Positions 1-8,147 are shown, numbered from the stretch's first letter. The stretch is DNA of 23,821 nt from an uncultured Alistipes sp. (GCA_900768045.1 CAAGBL010000019.1:1-23821), one strand, 5' to 3'. Notes: generated by a model not told the origin, from the letters alone. Made by a program: numbers and translations.

Positions 1-147
1 GATGTTTCGCTTTGCTCAACATGACATACTGAGTATCAATAATGTCATTGTATATGTCATTCTGAGCGTAGCGAAGAATCTCTCGGTTGGAGCTAACGTT
101 TAATGTACGTACTCACTGCGAGATGTTTCGCTTTGCTCAACATGACA
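1..147. repeat. Palindromic intergenic repeat (REP-like)
   Basis: Positions 55-82 and 120-147 are imperfect inverted copies of a 28-bp arm beginning TGTCAT and containing TGAGC.AAGCGAA-type sequence, separated by 37 bp. A third, half copy (right arm only) lies at 1-26 and matches 122-147 base for base. The stem would form a long hairpin downstream of the GIY-YIG gene. It may serve as a transcript end or be a dispersed REP-like element; the window cannot show how many copies the genome has. Confidence 0.7.
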
Positions 148-158
148 TACGATGTTGT

Positions 159-446
159 TTAGAACCAATTAGCTGCAAGGTCAACTCTGTGAGGATTTAA
201 CGTTGCTATTAACTGTTCTTTGCGTTCTCTGCGCCAACCCTTAAGCTCTTTTTCTCGAGAAATAGCATTCTTGATATTGCTATACTCTTCGAAGTAGAGT
301 AGTATGTCGCACTTATAACGCTTGGTAAAACCGGGTACTTCGCCTAATTTGTGTTCGCTAATTCGTCGTTTAATGTCATTAGTTACGCCAATGTAAATAG
401 TTGTTGCGCCTCTATTTCCGACGATGTACACCCAGTATTTATACAT
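159..446 (-). CDS. Small GIY-YIG nuclease-domain protein (UPF0213/YhbQ-like)
   Basis: This 95-residue protein consists almost entirely of one GIY-YIG domain. The segment WVYIV near residue 5 and IYIGVTNDIKRR near residues 17-28 form the two halves of the signature with the conserved arginine. GFTKRY follows near residue 39, and the family tail AISREKELKGWRRERK lies near residues 61-76, with the glutamate that usually binds metal. The length is normal for stand-alone YhbQ/UPF0213 proteins, whose biological role is poorly defined although the fold is that of a nuclease. The ATG lies only 3 bp after the typA stop codon on the same strand, so the two are probably co-transcribed. The gene is followed by a palindromic repeat. 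The family call is firm; the cellular role is not. Confidence 0.9.
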   Translation of the reverse strand: MYKYWVYIVGNRGATTIYIGVTNDIKRRISEHKLGEVPGFTKRYKCDILLYFEEYSNIKNAISREKELKGWRRERKEQLIATLNPHRVDLAANWF

Positions 447-449
447 TGT

Positions 450-2252
450 TTACTCTTTCGATGCACGCTTACGGTCGACCTCGTTGAGCAAAATCTTGCG
501 CAAACGAATAGACTTAGGCGTAACCTCTACATACTCGTCCTCACGGATATACTCCAACGCCTCCTCCAGTGAGAAGATTACGGGGGGAGCAATCGAGGTC
601 TTCTCATCTGAGCCCGAAGCACGCATGTTGGTAAGCTGCTTGGCCTTGGTTACGTTTACGGTGATGTCGTTCGAGCGTGTGTGCTCGCCGATAACCTGAC
701 CGCAATATACCTGCTCCATTGGCGAGATGAAGAACTTACCTCGGTCCTGGAGCTTGTCGATAGAGTAGGCGTAGGCTGTGCCCGTCTCCGAGGCGATGAT
801 AGCACCCACCGAGCGGCTCTCAATCTCGCCCATCCAAGGCTCGAACTCCTTGAGGCGGTGTGTCATGATAGCCTCGCCAGCAGTGGCAGTAATCATCGTT
901 GAGCGAAGGCCGATGATGCCTCGTGAAGGGATAATAAACTCGAGGCGTGTGCGCTCGTTTGCCGACTCCATGTTCACAAGCTGTCCCTTGCGACGTGTGG
1001 TAAGCTCGATAACTGTTCCTGCGCAGTCGTCAGGGCAGTCTACGGTCATCTCCTCGACAGGCTCACACTTAACACCGTCAATCTCCTTTGTGATAACCTT
1101 GGGCTGACCTACCTGAAGCTCGTAGCCCTCACGACGCATGGTCTCGATAAGCACTGAGAGGTGTAACACACCTCGGCCATATACCACGAACGAGTCGGCA
1201 TTCTGGCCAGGCTCAACACGTAGTGCGAGGTTCTTCTCGAGCTCTCGGTCGAGACGCTCTTTAATGTGGCGTGATGTGACATACTTGCCGTCCTTGCCAA
1301 AGAATGGCGAGTTGTTGATTGTGAACAACATAGACATTGTTGGCTCATCTATGGCGATAGGTGGTAGTGGCTCGGGGTCGGTAAAGTCGCAGATGGTGTC
1401 GCCAATCTCGAAGCCGTCGATGCCGACCAATGCGCAAATCTCGCCACACTCAACCCTCTCGGCCTTAGCCTTACCCAAGCCCTCGAATACCATGAGGTCC
1501 TTAATCTTCGTCTTGACGAGAGTGCCATCACGCTTTGCAAGGGTTACGTTCTGGCCCGAAAAGAGTGAGCCACGAGTAATCTTACCCACAGCAATACGGC
1601 CAACGTATGGCGAATATTCGAGCGATGTTACAAGCATCTGAGGTGTGCCCTCGACAATCTCGGGTTCGGGAATCTCGTCTATAATAGTGTCGAGAAGTGG
1701 GGTAATAGAGTCGGTCTTTTCGCCAAGAACGTGCGACATCCAACCCTGCTTTGCTGAGCCGTAGATGGTCTTATAGTCGAGTTGCTCCTCGGTAGCGCCG
1801 AGGGTGAACATAAGGTCGAAAACCTGCTCGTTAACAACATCGGGGCGGCAGTTCTCCTTGTCTACCTTGTTGATTACGACGATAGGCTTCTTACCCAGTG
1901 CGAGGGCCTTCTGCAATACAAAGCGAGTCTGAGGCATAGTGCCCTCAAAGGCGTCGACAAGCAAAAGTACGCCGTCACACATGTTGAGCACACGCTCCAC
2001 CTCGCCACCGAAGTCGGCGTGACCTGGGGTGTCGATGATGTTGATTTTGTAGTCCTGGTATATTACCGATACATTCTTCGATAGAATGGTGATACCTCGC
2101 TCACGCTCGATATCGTTGTTATCCATGATTAGGTCGCCTGACGTATGTTCATTCTCACGCAGAAGGTTACCCTGCATAATCATCTTATCTACGAGGGTTG
2201 TCTTACCGTGGTCAACGTGGGCGATAATTGCAATGTTGCGTAGTTTTCGCAT
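450..2252 (-). CDS. typA: Ribosome-associated translational GTPase TypA/BipA
   Basis: The 600-residue protein is a full-length TypA/BipA (E. coli about 607 aa), a translation-factor GTPase that binds the 70S ribosome and acts in ribosome assembly and stress or cold adaptation. All GTPase motifs are visible: the P-loop AHVDHGKTT at residues 11-19, RGIT at 52-55, DTPGH at 74-78 and NKVD at 128-131. The EF-G-like domains and the BipA-specific C-terminal part follow, including the stretch SRGIIGLR and a conserved end rich in arginine and lysine. The ATG start gives the canonical MRKLRNIAIIAH N-terminus. A -7 box lies 23-30 bp upstream on the minus strand. The GIY-YIG gene follows 3 bp downstream. 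No anomaly is seen, and this is a reliable core-genome marker. Confidence 0.98.
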   Translation of the reverse strand: MRKLRNIAIIAHVDHGKTTLVDKMIMQGNLLRENEHTSGDLIMDNNDIERERGITILSKNVSVIYQDYKINIIDTPGHADFGGEVERVLNMCDGVLLLVDAFEGTMPQTRFVLQKALALGKKPIVVINKVDKENCRPDVVNEQVFDLMFTLGATEEQLDYKTIYGSAKQGWMSHVLGEKTDSITPLLDTIIDEIPEPEIVEGTPQMLVTSLEYSPYVGRIAVGKITRGSLFSGQNVTLAKRDGTLVKTKIKDLMVFEGLGKAKAERVECGEICALVGIDGFEIGDTICDFTDPEPLPPIAIDEPTMSMLFTINNSPFFGKDGKYVTSRHIKERLDRELEKNLALRVEPGQNADSFVVYGRGVLHLSVLIETMRREGYELQVGQPKVITKEIDGVKCEPVEEMTVDCPDDCAGTVIELTTRRKGQLVNMESANERTRLEFIIPSRGIIGLRSTMITATAGEAIMTHRLKEFEPWMGEIESRSVGAIIASETGTAYAYSIDKLQDRGKFFISPMEQVYCGQVIGEHTRSNDITVNVTKAKQLTNMRASGSDEKTSIAPPVIFSLEEALEYIREDEYVEVTPKSIRLRKILLNEVDRKRASKE

Positions 2253-2274
2253 ACTCGATATTAGTTTTAACGCA

Positions 2275-2282
2275 CAAAGATA
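2275..2282 (-). promoter_or_regulatory. Probable typA -7 box (TATCTTTG)
   Basis: Read on the minus strand this is TATCTTTG, matching the Bacteroidetes -7 consensus TAnnTTTG, and it sits 23 bp before the typA ATG. No good TTG -33 element occurs at the usual 19-20 bp spacing, so the match rests on the -7 box and its position. Confidence 0.5.
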
Positions 2283-2384
2283 GTAAAAAAATGGTAAAGT
2301 GGTTTTCTCTCACAATAAAATTACGAGCTATTTACTTACGTAAAAATAATTTTGGGCTGTTGGTGTAAAAATCGGGTAAATATG

Positions 2385-2414
2385 TTGCATGGTAGTAAAA
2401 AAGTAGTAATTTTG
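2385..2414 (+). promoter_or_regulatory. Promoter for the small ORF / M64 lipoprotein
   Basis: TTG at 2385-2387, a 19-bp spacer and TAATTTTG at 2407-2414 match the Bacteroidetes pattern TTG-N19/20-TAnnTTTG. Transcription would begin near 2420, about 58 bp before the small ORF and about 210 bp before the lipoprotein start. Confidence 0.6.
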
Positions 2415-2477
2415 CGCCGCAAAAACTATGTTTTTAGGAGAGTATAATAGTTGAAATTTAGTATAAACTTATCTGAA

Positions 2478-2609
2478 ATGTTGAGAATTGTAAGTGTGGA
2501 GCAGTATGAAGCTCCGAAGTTAGATGTGTTGGAGATTGCCGTAGAGGCAGGTTTTAGCGGGTCGATGCTCGAGGGCGTTGGCGGCGAGAAAGATGAAATC
2601 GAGTGGTAA
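2478..2609 (+). CDS. Candidate 43-aa small protein upstream of the M64 lipoprotein
   Basis: An ATG at 2478 opens a 43-codon frame ending in TAA at 2607. The peptide begins MLRIVSVEQYEAPKLDVLEI, continues with an AGFSGS segment, and ends in the acidic tail KDEIEW. It has no signal peptide or membrane segment. From memory, Bacteroidales genomes contain similar short peptides (an E.P.LEVLEI-like start, a G-F-S/A-rich middle and an acidic/aromatic end) near surface lipoproteins, but I cannot verify this here. The frame lies after a good promoter and stops 19 bp before the lipoprotein ATG, so the two reading frames may be translationally coupled. It could instead be a non-coding leader that is open by chance. 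Confidence 0.5.
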   Translation: MLRIVSVEQYEAPKLDVLEIAVEAGFSGSMLEGVGGEKDEIEW

Positions 2610-2628
2610 ACTATTAATTGTGTGTGTT

Positions 2629-5600
2629 ATGAGAAGAATAGTGAGCTACATGCTTCTTATGCTTGTTGCCGTTGCATGTGCTAAGTTTGATGAGCCTACA
2701 GCGTCTAAGATTACTGTTGACGCTCCCGACACTCTCTATGCAGAGTTTGACGAGGAGGATACTCGTACCTATCTTGAGCAAGATAAGTATCTTCGTTGGA
2801 GTGCGGGTGACGAGATTTCATTCTTTCCCGTTACAAGCAACGTAAGGTATCGTTTTACGGGCGAGACGGGTGCTAATAGTGGCTCTTTCGATAAGATTAC
2901 ACAGGGTGATGTCTCGGGTAGCCCTCTTGCTCGCTGCTACGCTGTCTATCCCTATGCTGAGGGTACGACTATTAGTAGCGACGGCGTTATCTCGTTTATG
3001 CTTCCTTCTGTTCAGTATTACCAGCCAAGCTCTTTCGGCCTTGGTGCGAATACTATGGTTGCTGTGACGGCAAATGCCGAGGATAATGTGTTGCGCTTTA
3101 AGAATGCTTGTGGCTACCTTAAGCTAAAGCTATATGCTGAGAATGCTACGGTAAAGAGCATCGAGCTTAAGGGTAATAAGGGCGAGAAGTTGGCTGGTAG
3201 TGCTACGATTACTGCTGAGTATGACGCAAGCCCTGTTGTTACGATGGGTAGCGGTGCAACTACGACTATTAAGCTCGATTGTGGCGATGGTGTTATGCTA
3301 AGTAGCGATGCCAAAGAGCCAACCACCTTCTTGTTTGTTATCCCTGCTATTACCTTTGATGAGGGCTTCACGATGACTGTTACCGATGTCGACGGTAAGG
3401 TCTACGAGAAGGCAACGAAGAAGGGGTTTGCCATTGAGCGTAACATGATTCAGCCTATGGCGGCATTGAAGGCGGAGTTTAAGGCTACCAAGCCAGCAAA
3501 CAACGAGATATGGTACACTACAACTGACGGCAATAAGCTCGACTTGGATGCCGATAGATTTGGTGCTACAATCACATCGCACGACCAGCGTGATGGTATG
3601 TGGGTTGTGACATTTGGTAGTGACCTTAAAGCTCTTGGCAAAGATGGCGCTATGTATGGCGCATTCGAGAGTAAGAAGAGCACGCTAAAGAGCGTTGTGT
3701 TGCCCGATAGCATTACAACAATCTGGGCCTATTCATTTTACAACTGCACTGAACTTGAGTCTGTGGTATTGCCAGCAAATCTTCAAACTATTAGCGGTCA
3801 GTCGTTCTTCGCTACAAAATTATCAACAATAAATATCCCTGCAAGCGTAACCTCTATCGAGAATAAGGCGTTTGAACAATCGTCATTAACAACTATCAAT
3901 GTCTTTGCTGAAACACCTCCAACGCTTAAAAACCAAGCGGTATTCCCTGAAAATGCAATTGCTTATGTCCCTGAGGAGTCAATCAAAGCTTATGAGGACC
4001 ATGATGTGTGGGGATATTTCCTAATCAGGGCACTCCCCGAGGAGTTGCTTGGTGGTGGCTCTGAGGGCGATAACTCTGGTAGTGGCGACTCTGGTAGTGG
4101 CGACTCTGGCGACGGTGGCAACACTGGCGACGGTGGCGATGATAACGAGGGTGGTAACACTGGCGACGGCACTGAGGGTGGCGATGGCACTGAGGGTGGC
4201 GAGCCTACACCCGACGAGCCAGTAGTGCCTCCAACAACCACTGGTTGTGAGATTCGCTATACGACAACTGATGGCAGTTCGCTTTCGCTAAAAACATGGT
4301 GCTTTGACTCAACTATTGCGTCGCACGAGAAGCAGGGTAACGAGTGGGTAATAACATTCAACAGTGCGCTTGAAACTATTGGTAATAAAGCATTTGAGCG
4401 TTGCACTACGCTAACAAGCATCACTATCCCCGATAGTGTTACTCTACTCGACGACTATGCTTTCTATGGTTGCAGTAATCTTGAGAGTGTGACGCTTCCA
4501 GCTAATTTGAAGGAGATAGACTATCAGGCATTCTTTGAATGTACCTCTCTTACTGAGATAACTATCCCTGCAAGTGTTAATTATTTAGGCGGTTCTGCAT
4601 TCTACGGTTGTAGCAACCTATCTACTGTGACATGTTTGGCTACAACGCCTCCTACACTTGGCGATGATGCGGTCTTCCCTGCGGGTGTGACTATACGTGT
4701 TCCTGATAGCGCCTATGCGGATTATATGATGGATACCCTTTGGAACGACTATACTCTTGTTAAGCTATCTGGCGAGGGTGGCGGTCAAACGACATTTGAG
4801 CCAAACGACCCTAACTACACATCTTCGGACGACTCGGCAAATGGTACATACGTAGCATTGCAGACAGCGTCAGAGGGTAAGGGTATCGACATTGTGCTTA
4901 TGGGCGATGGATATTCTGACCGTCAGATAGCATCGGGACGCTACGAGGCAGATATGCGCAAGGCTATGGAGGCATTCTTTAGCAAAGAGCCTTACACCTC
5001 GTTTAGACACCTATTTAATGTATATATGGTAAATCTGGTGTCGAAGCGTGAGGGTTGTAGCAACGATTATGCTTATGGCGAGACTGCGCTTAACTGCAAG
5101 GTTAAGAGTGATGGTGTCTCTATTGATGGCGACGGTGGCGACGTATATAGCTATGCTAAGAAGATATTTGGCGAGGAGGAGTATGAGTATAACGATGGCC
5201 CACGCATCGACGAATCGACACTTATCGTGATTATGAATAGCACTGTCTATGCTGGTGTTTGCTATTTGTCCTCGCCACAGTACAACACTACGAAGGATTA
5301 TGGTAATGGCGGTACGTTGTCCTACTTCTCGTTGTGTGTCGATGATGCGCTCTTTACTAATCTTCTTATCCACGAGGCGTGTGGTCATGGCTTTGCAAAG
5401 CTCGGTGATGAGTATTTCTCGTCGGGTAATGGCGCTATTAATAATAACGGCTACTACGGAATGAAAGACTTTGAGCAGTGGGGCTGGTTTAAGAATGTTG
5501 ATGCGACCATAGGTGATGCTCTCACTGCGGAGACAATCAAGTGGGCGCACTTCCTCGAAGACCCTCGTTATGATGGCCTTGTGGGTATATATGAGGGCGC

Positions 5601-5790
5601 TTTGGGCTTCTATACCAATGCCTATCGTCCTACTGATGATAGTATTATGCAGCATGTGAGGGGTAGTAGCGGCGAGTTCAATGCCCCATCTCGTGAGGCT
5701 ATCTACTACCGCATTCACAAGCTCGCCTATGGCGACTCGTGGGTCTATGACTTCCAGAAGTTCGCAGAGTGGGACAAAATCAATAGATAG
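2629..5790 (+). CDS. Surface lipoprotein: fimbrillin-like region, BspA repeats and M64 (IgA protease-family) metallopeptidase
   Basis: The ATG at 2629 gives a 1053-aa precursor with a lipoprotein signal peptide and lipobox ending VAVAC (Cys17), so I prefer it to the TTG at 2578. Residues about 22-285 resemble fimbrillin/Mfa-like proteins (WSAGDEISFF, YAVYPYA, FKNACGYLKLKLY). Residues about 291-470 and 540-713 are two BspA-type leucine-rich blocks with repeats such as IPDSVT, AFYGCSNLESV and LPANL. A Gly/Asp/Ser/Thr-rich linker of about 60 residues separates them. Residues about 724-1053 are a peptidase M64 domain with a metal site HEACGH (H915, E916, H920), GDEY at 926-929 and a Met-turn-like SIM further on. 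M64 includes clostridial IgA proteases; BspA repeats commonly mediate adhesion. I infer an outer-membrane-anchored protease/adhesin. The substrate is unknown. The gene ends at a strong terminator. Confidence 0.93.
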   Translation: MRRIVSYMLLMLVAVACAKFDEPTASKITVDAPDTLYAEFDEEDTRTYLEQDKYLRWSAGDEISFFPVTSNVRYRFTGETGANSGSFDKITQGDVSGSPLARCYAVYPYAEGTTISSDGVISFMLPSVQYYQPSSFGLGANTMVAVTANAEDNVLRFKNACGYLKLKLYAENATVKSIELKGNKGEKLAGSATITAEYDASPVVTMGSGATTTIKLDCGDGVMLSSDAKEPTTFLFVIPAITFDEGFTMTVTDVDGKVYEKATKKGFAIERNMIQPMAALKAEFKATKPANNEIWYTTTDGNKLDLDADRFGATITSHDQRDGMWVVTFGSDLKALGKDGAMYGAFESKKSTLKSVVLPDSITTIWAYSFYNCTELESVVLPANLQTISGQSFFATKLSTINIPASVTSIENKAFEQSSLTTINVFAETPPTLKNQAVFPENAIAYVPEESIKAYEDHDVWGYFLIRALPEELLGGGSEGDNSGSGDSGSGDSGDGGNTGDGGDDNEGGNTGDGTEGGDGTEGGEPTPDEPVVPPTTTGCEIRYTTTDGSSLSLKTWCFDSTIASHEKQGNEWVITFNSALETIGNKAFERCTTLTSITIPDSVTLLDDYAFYGCSNLESVTLPANLKEIDYQAFFECTSLTEITIPASVNYLGGSAFYGCSNLSTVTCLATTPPTLGDDAVFPAGVTIRVPDSAYADYMMDTLWNDYTLVKLSGEGGGQTTFEPNDPNYTSSDDSANGTYVALQTASEGKGIDIVLMGDGYSDRQIASGRYEADMRKAMEAFFSKEPYTSFRHLFNVYMVNLVSKREGCSNDYAYGETALNCKVKSDGVSIDGDGGDVYSYAKKIFGEEEYEYNDGPRIDESTLIVIMNSTVYAGVCYLSSPQYNTTKDYGNGGTLSYFSLCVDDALFTNLLIHEACGHGFAKLGDEYFSSGNGAINNNGYYGMKDFEQWGWFKNVDATIGDALTAETIKWAHFLEDPRYDGLVGIYEGALGFYTNAYRPTDDSIMQHVRGSSGEFNAPSREAIYYRIHKLAYGDSWVYDFQKFAEWDKINR
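4051..4222 (+). repeat. Low-complexity Gly/Asp-rich linker with 15-bp tandem repeat
   Basis: This part of the M64 lipoprotein gene codes for about 57 residues, almost all Gly, Asp, Ser, Thr, Asn and Glu. It contains two perfect consecutive 15-bp units starting ACTCTGGTAGTGGCG at 4073-4087 and 4088-4102, followed by a partial third. Multiples of three bases keep the frame if copies are gained or lost. It probably serves as a flexible spacer between the two BspA blocks. Confidence 0.85.
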
Positions 5791-5811
5791 CGCCTAAGCG
5801 TAGTAAACGAG

Positions 5812-5841
5812 AAAAGCACCCGATTTTGGGTGCTTTTTTTT
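5812..5841 (+). terminator. Intrinsic terminator after the M64 gene
   Basis: AAAAGCACCC at 5812-5821 pairs perfectly with GGGTGCTTTT at 5828-5837 around a 6-nt loop, and the T run continues to 5841. It lies 22 bp after the M64 stop codon and before the convergent phnA-like gene, and may serve both strands weakly. Confidence 0.93.
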
Positions 5842-5859
5842 GTTTGGTGCGAGGGCTTA

Positions 5860-6192
5860 CTACTTCTTCAAGAAGCATGTTTTGAGGACAATGCTGCTGC
5901 CGTCAATCTTGCAGTCTACCTCCTCGTGGTTCTCAGTTAGGCGAATGCTCTTTACCTTGGTGCCACGCTTGATAACCATTGATGAGCCCTTAACCTTCAA
6001 ATCCTTGATAACGGTCACTGCGTCGCCATCCATGAGCTCTGCGCCGTTGCTATCACGTGGTGTCTCGTCGCTTGCTGTAGTAGCGCCACTCTCGCCGTCA
6101 AACTCGTATGCACAATCGGGACATACATATAGCGAACCATCGAAATAGACATACTCGCCACCACACTTCGGACACTTTGTAATCTCACTCAT
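5860..6192 (-). CDS. yjdM: PhnA/YjdM domain zinc-ribbon protein
   Basis: The 110-aa protein matches the PhnA/YjdM family (E. coli YjdM about 111 aa). The N-terminal zinc ribbon has CPKC at residues 8-11 and CPDC at about 24-27. The C-terminal domain carries the family hallmarks SNGAELMDGDAVTVIKDLKVKG and IKRGTKVK..RL, followed by VDCKIDG and LKTCFLKK. The old name 'alkylphosphonate utilisation protein PhnA' is misleading: there are no phosphonate genes nearby and the family's function is not settled. The gene is monocistronic, convergent with the M64 gene and preceded by a well-spaced promoter. Length and residues look intact. Confidence 0.95.
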   Translation of the reverse strand: MSEITKCPKCGGEYVYFDGSLYVCPDCAYEFDGESGATTASDETPRDSNGAELMDGDAVTVIKDLKVKGSSMVIKRGTKVKSIRLTENHEEVDCKIDGSSIVLKTCFLKK

Positions 6193-6238
6193 ATTGCTTA
6201 GTTTAAAGTTGGTAAAATCGTTGTATCTAATCAGCGTG

Positions 6239-6269
6239 CAAAGATAGCGCTTTTTTTGTTAAGAGTCAA
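6239..6269 (-). promoter_or_regulatory. Promoter of the yjdM-like gene
   Basis: On the minus strand TTG at 6269-6267, a 20-bp spacer and TATCTTTG at 6246-6239 fit the Bacteroidetes consensus. The predicted start lies about 40 bp before the ATG at 6192. Confidence 0.65.
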
Positions 6270-6300
6270 TAAGCCTATTTTGCGAGCTATATGTGTAACT

Positions 6301-8025
6301 CTATCGTTCGCCTTTGAAGCGGTCGAGGAAGGCAATGAGTGAGACATTGCTATCCGTAAGGCCGAACTTCTGACGGAGGCGTGAGCGAGCAACATTGATA
6401 CTGCCTGTATTTTGGTGCGTGATGTTGGCTATCTCCTTGGTTGATAGATTCATGTGAATAAGCGTACATAGCTTACGCTCGTTCTTCGTGAGGTTAGGAA
6501 ACTCCTTAAGTAGATTATCGAAAAAGATGTCGTTCATGCCTACAAGTGTGGTCTCCACCTCCTTCCAATCCTCGCCCGAAGCACGCTTCTGCATCTGACG
6601 GATTATGCTCCTGAGTTCGTTTCGCATCTCTCGGTTGTCGGTAATGTTGACGGCATTATTAAGCACCTCCACCAGCTCCTCAAGGTTGTTTTGCTCCTGA
6701 TACTGCTGCAAGCGCTGTATCTTGATAATCTCATTTTTATAGTTTATATCCTGCTCTGCTTGGCGACGTTGCAACTCACGATTCTTGCGCTCGAGACGGT
6801 AACGAGAGTAGATAAGGGCAACGATGCCCACAATTATCAACAAGGCAAAAATCAGAAAGTATAGCATCATGCGACCTTTCTCTTGCTGCATCTTGTGACG
6901 CTCCTCCAACAATCGACGCTCCTCCTCGGCCCTCTCTAACTCGAGCTGGTTAATAAGCATCGAGAGCTCCACGACATTTGAAGCGCTATTTTGGTGTGTA
7001 TATATCTCGGCAAACTTCATAAGTGCATCATAGGCCTCGGAGTAGAGCCCCTGCGAGTGGTAGATATCTTGAATGAGGAAGTATGAGTGTACATTCTTAG
7101 AGTTAAAGTCGGGGCTTGCGAGGAGCTCTACCGAACGCTTAAGGTCGAGGATAGAGCGCTTGATATTACCTGTATTTAGGTTATAGAAGCCGAGCGCCGC
7201 ATAGTAGTAGCCCTCCTCCTTGAAGTCGCTAATAAGGTTCTTAACAAGCCCTAAGTAGTGCGCCGAAGAGGTAGCATCTTGCTGTTGCAGCTTGAACATC
7301 GACATATTGAGATATAGGTTGACAAGTTGGTCGTTGAAACCATATTCATCGCATATCTCCACTGCTCGATTGACAATACTATCTATCTTGTCCACAGACT
7401 CTTGGTAGATGAAATGCGAGTTTAGGGCACGCACCGTCTGGTATGCCTGCTCTCGTCCGTCGTAGCTACTGACAACATGGCTATTATAGTCCATTGCCAT
7501 AGCATAGTCCTTATGATAGAAGTAGACAACTTGCTCGAGGACGATATAGGCCTCACGTAGCGATGTCTCGTCGTTAAGTTCAGAATTCATGTCGAGCACC
7601 GATATAGCATTGCTATACGCCTTATGGTATTCGCCAACACGTAGATACAGGCGGCTAAGGTGAGCCTTAGTCTTTTGGAGTTGTGAGTAGTTGTCCTCTT
7701 TTGTGTATATTTCCAGCAAATCCTCTCTCAACTTAATGGCACGAAGATACTGATGCAAGGTCTTTTCGCTATGCTCGGCAAGGAAGCTATAGGCCTCGGC
7801 CACAGCACTATCGGCAGCAGAGGGGGTAACGCTCTCGACAATAAGTTCGGCATACTCCACCGCCTTAGACCGATTGGTAGTGAGATAGTGCGTAAACATA
7901 TCGAGGTTGTGCTCATCTTTACTCTGTGTCTGCGGGTTAGATAAAGCGCTGTTAGGAACTATAAATAGTGACAAGGAGAGTAGCAAAAACGCTAATCGGG
8001 TGTTGTACAATTTGTTACAATACAT
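6301..8025 (-). CDS. Membrane-bound TPR/LuxR-type transcriptional regulator
   Basis: The 574-aa protein has a signal peptide (residues 1 to about 29) and a helical periplasmic region of tetratricopeptide-like repeats (about 40-370; for example HLSRLYLRVGEYHKAYSNA). A single transmembrane helix lies near 387-407, followed by a coiled coil rich in Arg, Glu and Gln. The C-terminal LuxR-like helix-turn-helix (about 509-574) includes LTKNERKLCTLIHMNLSTKE and IANITHQNTGSINVARSRLR. This architecture is widespread in Bacteroidetes and suggests a sensor that binds DNA from the inner membrane. It is divergent from the lipoprotein operon starting at 8189, which is its most likely target. The signal sensed is unknown. 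The protein is complete. Confidence 0.9.
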   Translation of the reverse strand: MYCNKLYNTRLAFLLLSLSLFIVPNSALSNPQTQSKDEHNLDMFTHYLTTNRSKAVEYAELIVESVTPSAADSAVAEAYSFLAEHSEKTLHQYLRAIKLREDLLEIYTKEDNYSQLQKTKAHLSRLYLRVGEYHKAYSNAISVLDMNSELNDETSLREAYIVLEQVVYFYHKDYAMAMDYNSHVVSSYDGREQAYQTVRALNSHFIYQESVDKIDSIVNRAVEICDEYGFNDQLVNLYLNMSMFKLQQQDATSSAHYLGLVKNLISDFKEEGYYYAALGFYNLNTGNIKRSILDLKRSVELLASPDFNSKNVHSYFLIQDIYHSQGLYSEAYDALMKFAEIYTHQNSASNVVELSMLINQLELERAEEERRLLEERHKMQQEKGRMMLYFLIFALLIIVGIVALIYSRYRLERKNRELQRRQAEQDINYKNEIIKIQRLQQYQEQNNLEELVEVLNNAVNITDNREMRNELRSIIRQMQKRASGEDWKEVETTLVGMNDIFFDNLLKEFPNLTKNERKLCTLIHMNLSTKEIANITHQNTGSINVARSRLRQKFGLTDSNVSLIAFLDRFKGER

Positions 8026-8057
8026 AATATGTTGTGTATAAATATCTTAAATAATAA

Positions 8058-8097
8058 TGTTATACAAAAGTAATAATAATTTTTGAAATTGTTATAC
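8058..8097. promoter_or_regulatory. Direct repeat TGTTATAC in divergent regulator/operon gap
   Basis: TGTTATAC occurs at 8058-8065 and 8090-8097, exactly 32 bp apart (about three helical turns), each followed by an A-rich segment (AAAAGTAA and TAAAATAA). Between and upstream of them lies the probable regulator promoter. The arrangement suits a dimeric HTH protein, possibly the LuxR-type regulator encoded next to it, but the surroundings are AT-rich and chance is possible. Confidence 0.4.
8065..8072 (-). promoter_or_regulatory. Probable -7 box of the TPR/LuxR regulator
   Basis: The minus-strand sequence TACTTTTG fits TAnnTTTG and lies 40 bp before the ATG at 8025. It overlaps the first TGTTATAC repeat by one base, which would fit autoregulation. 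No clear -33 TTG is present. Confidence 0.45.
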
Positions 8098-8139
8098 TAA
8101 AATAACACTATTTTTTAGTGAAAAAAGATTGCTATATAC

Positions 8140-8147
8140 TAATTTTG
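8140..8147 (+). promoter_or_regulatory. Probable -7 box of the lipoprotein operon
   Basis: TAATTTTG matches the Bacteroidetes -7 consensus 42 bp before the ATG at 8189. No TTG stands at the -33 position; instead the inverted repeat CACTA-N5-TAGTG (8106-8120) ends there. A promoter lacking -33 would be expected to need an activator. Confidence 0.5.

Noticed and set aside
2578..2628. TTG start giving 17 more residues to the M64 lipoprotein
   Set aside because: The lipoprotein signal peptide is correct only from the ATG at 2629, and the upstream part overlaps the small ORF.
3990..4241. 83-aa Pro/Ser-rich minus-strand frame
   Set aside because: It is the complement of the low-complexity Gly/Asp linker.
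5011..5718. 235-aa minus-strand frame inside the M64 domain
   Set aside because: A shadow of a strongly supported coding frame, without recognisable domain or promoter.
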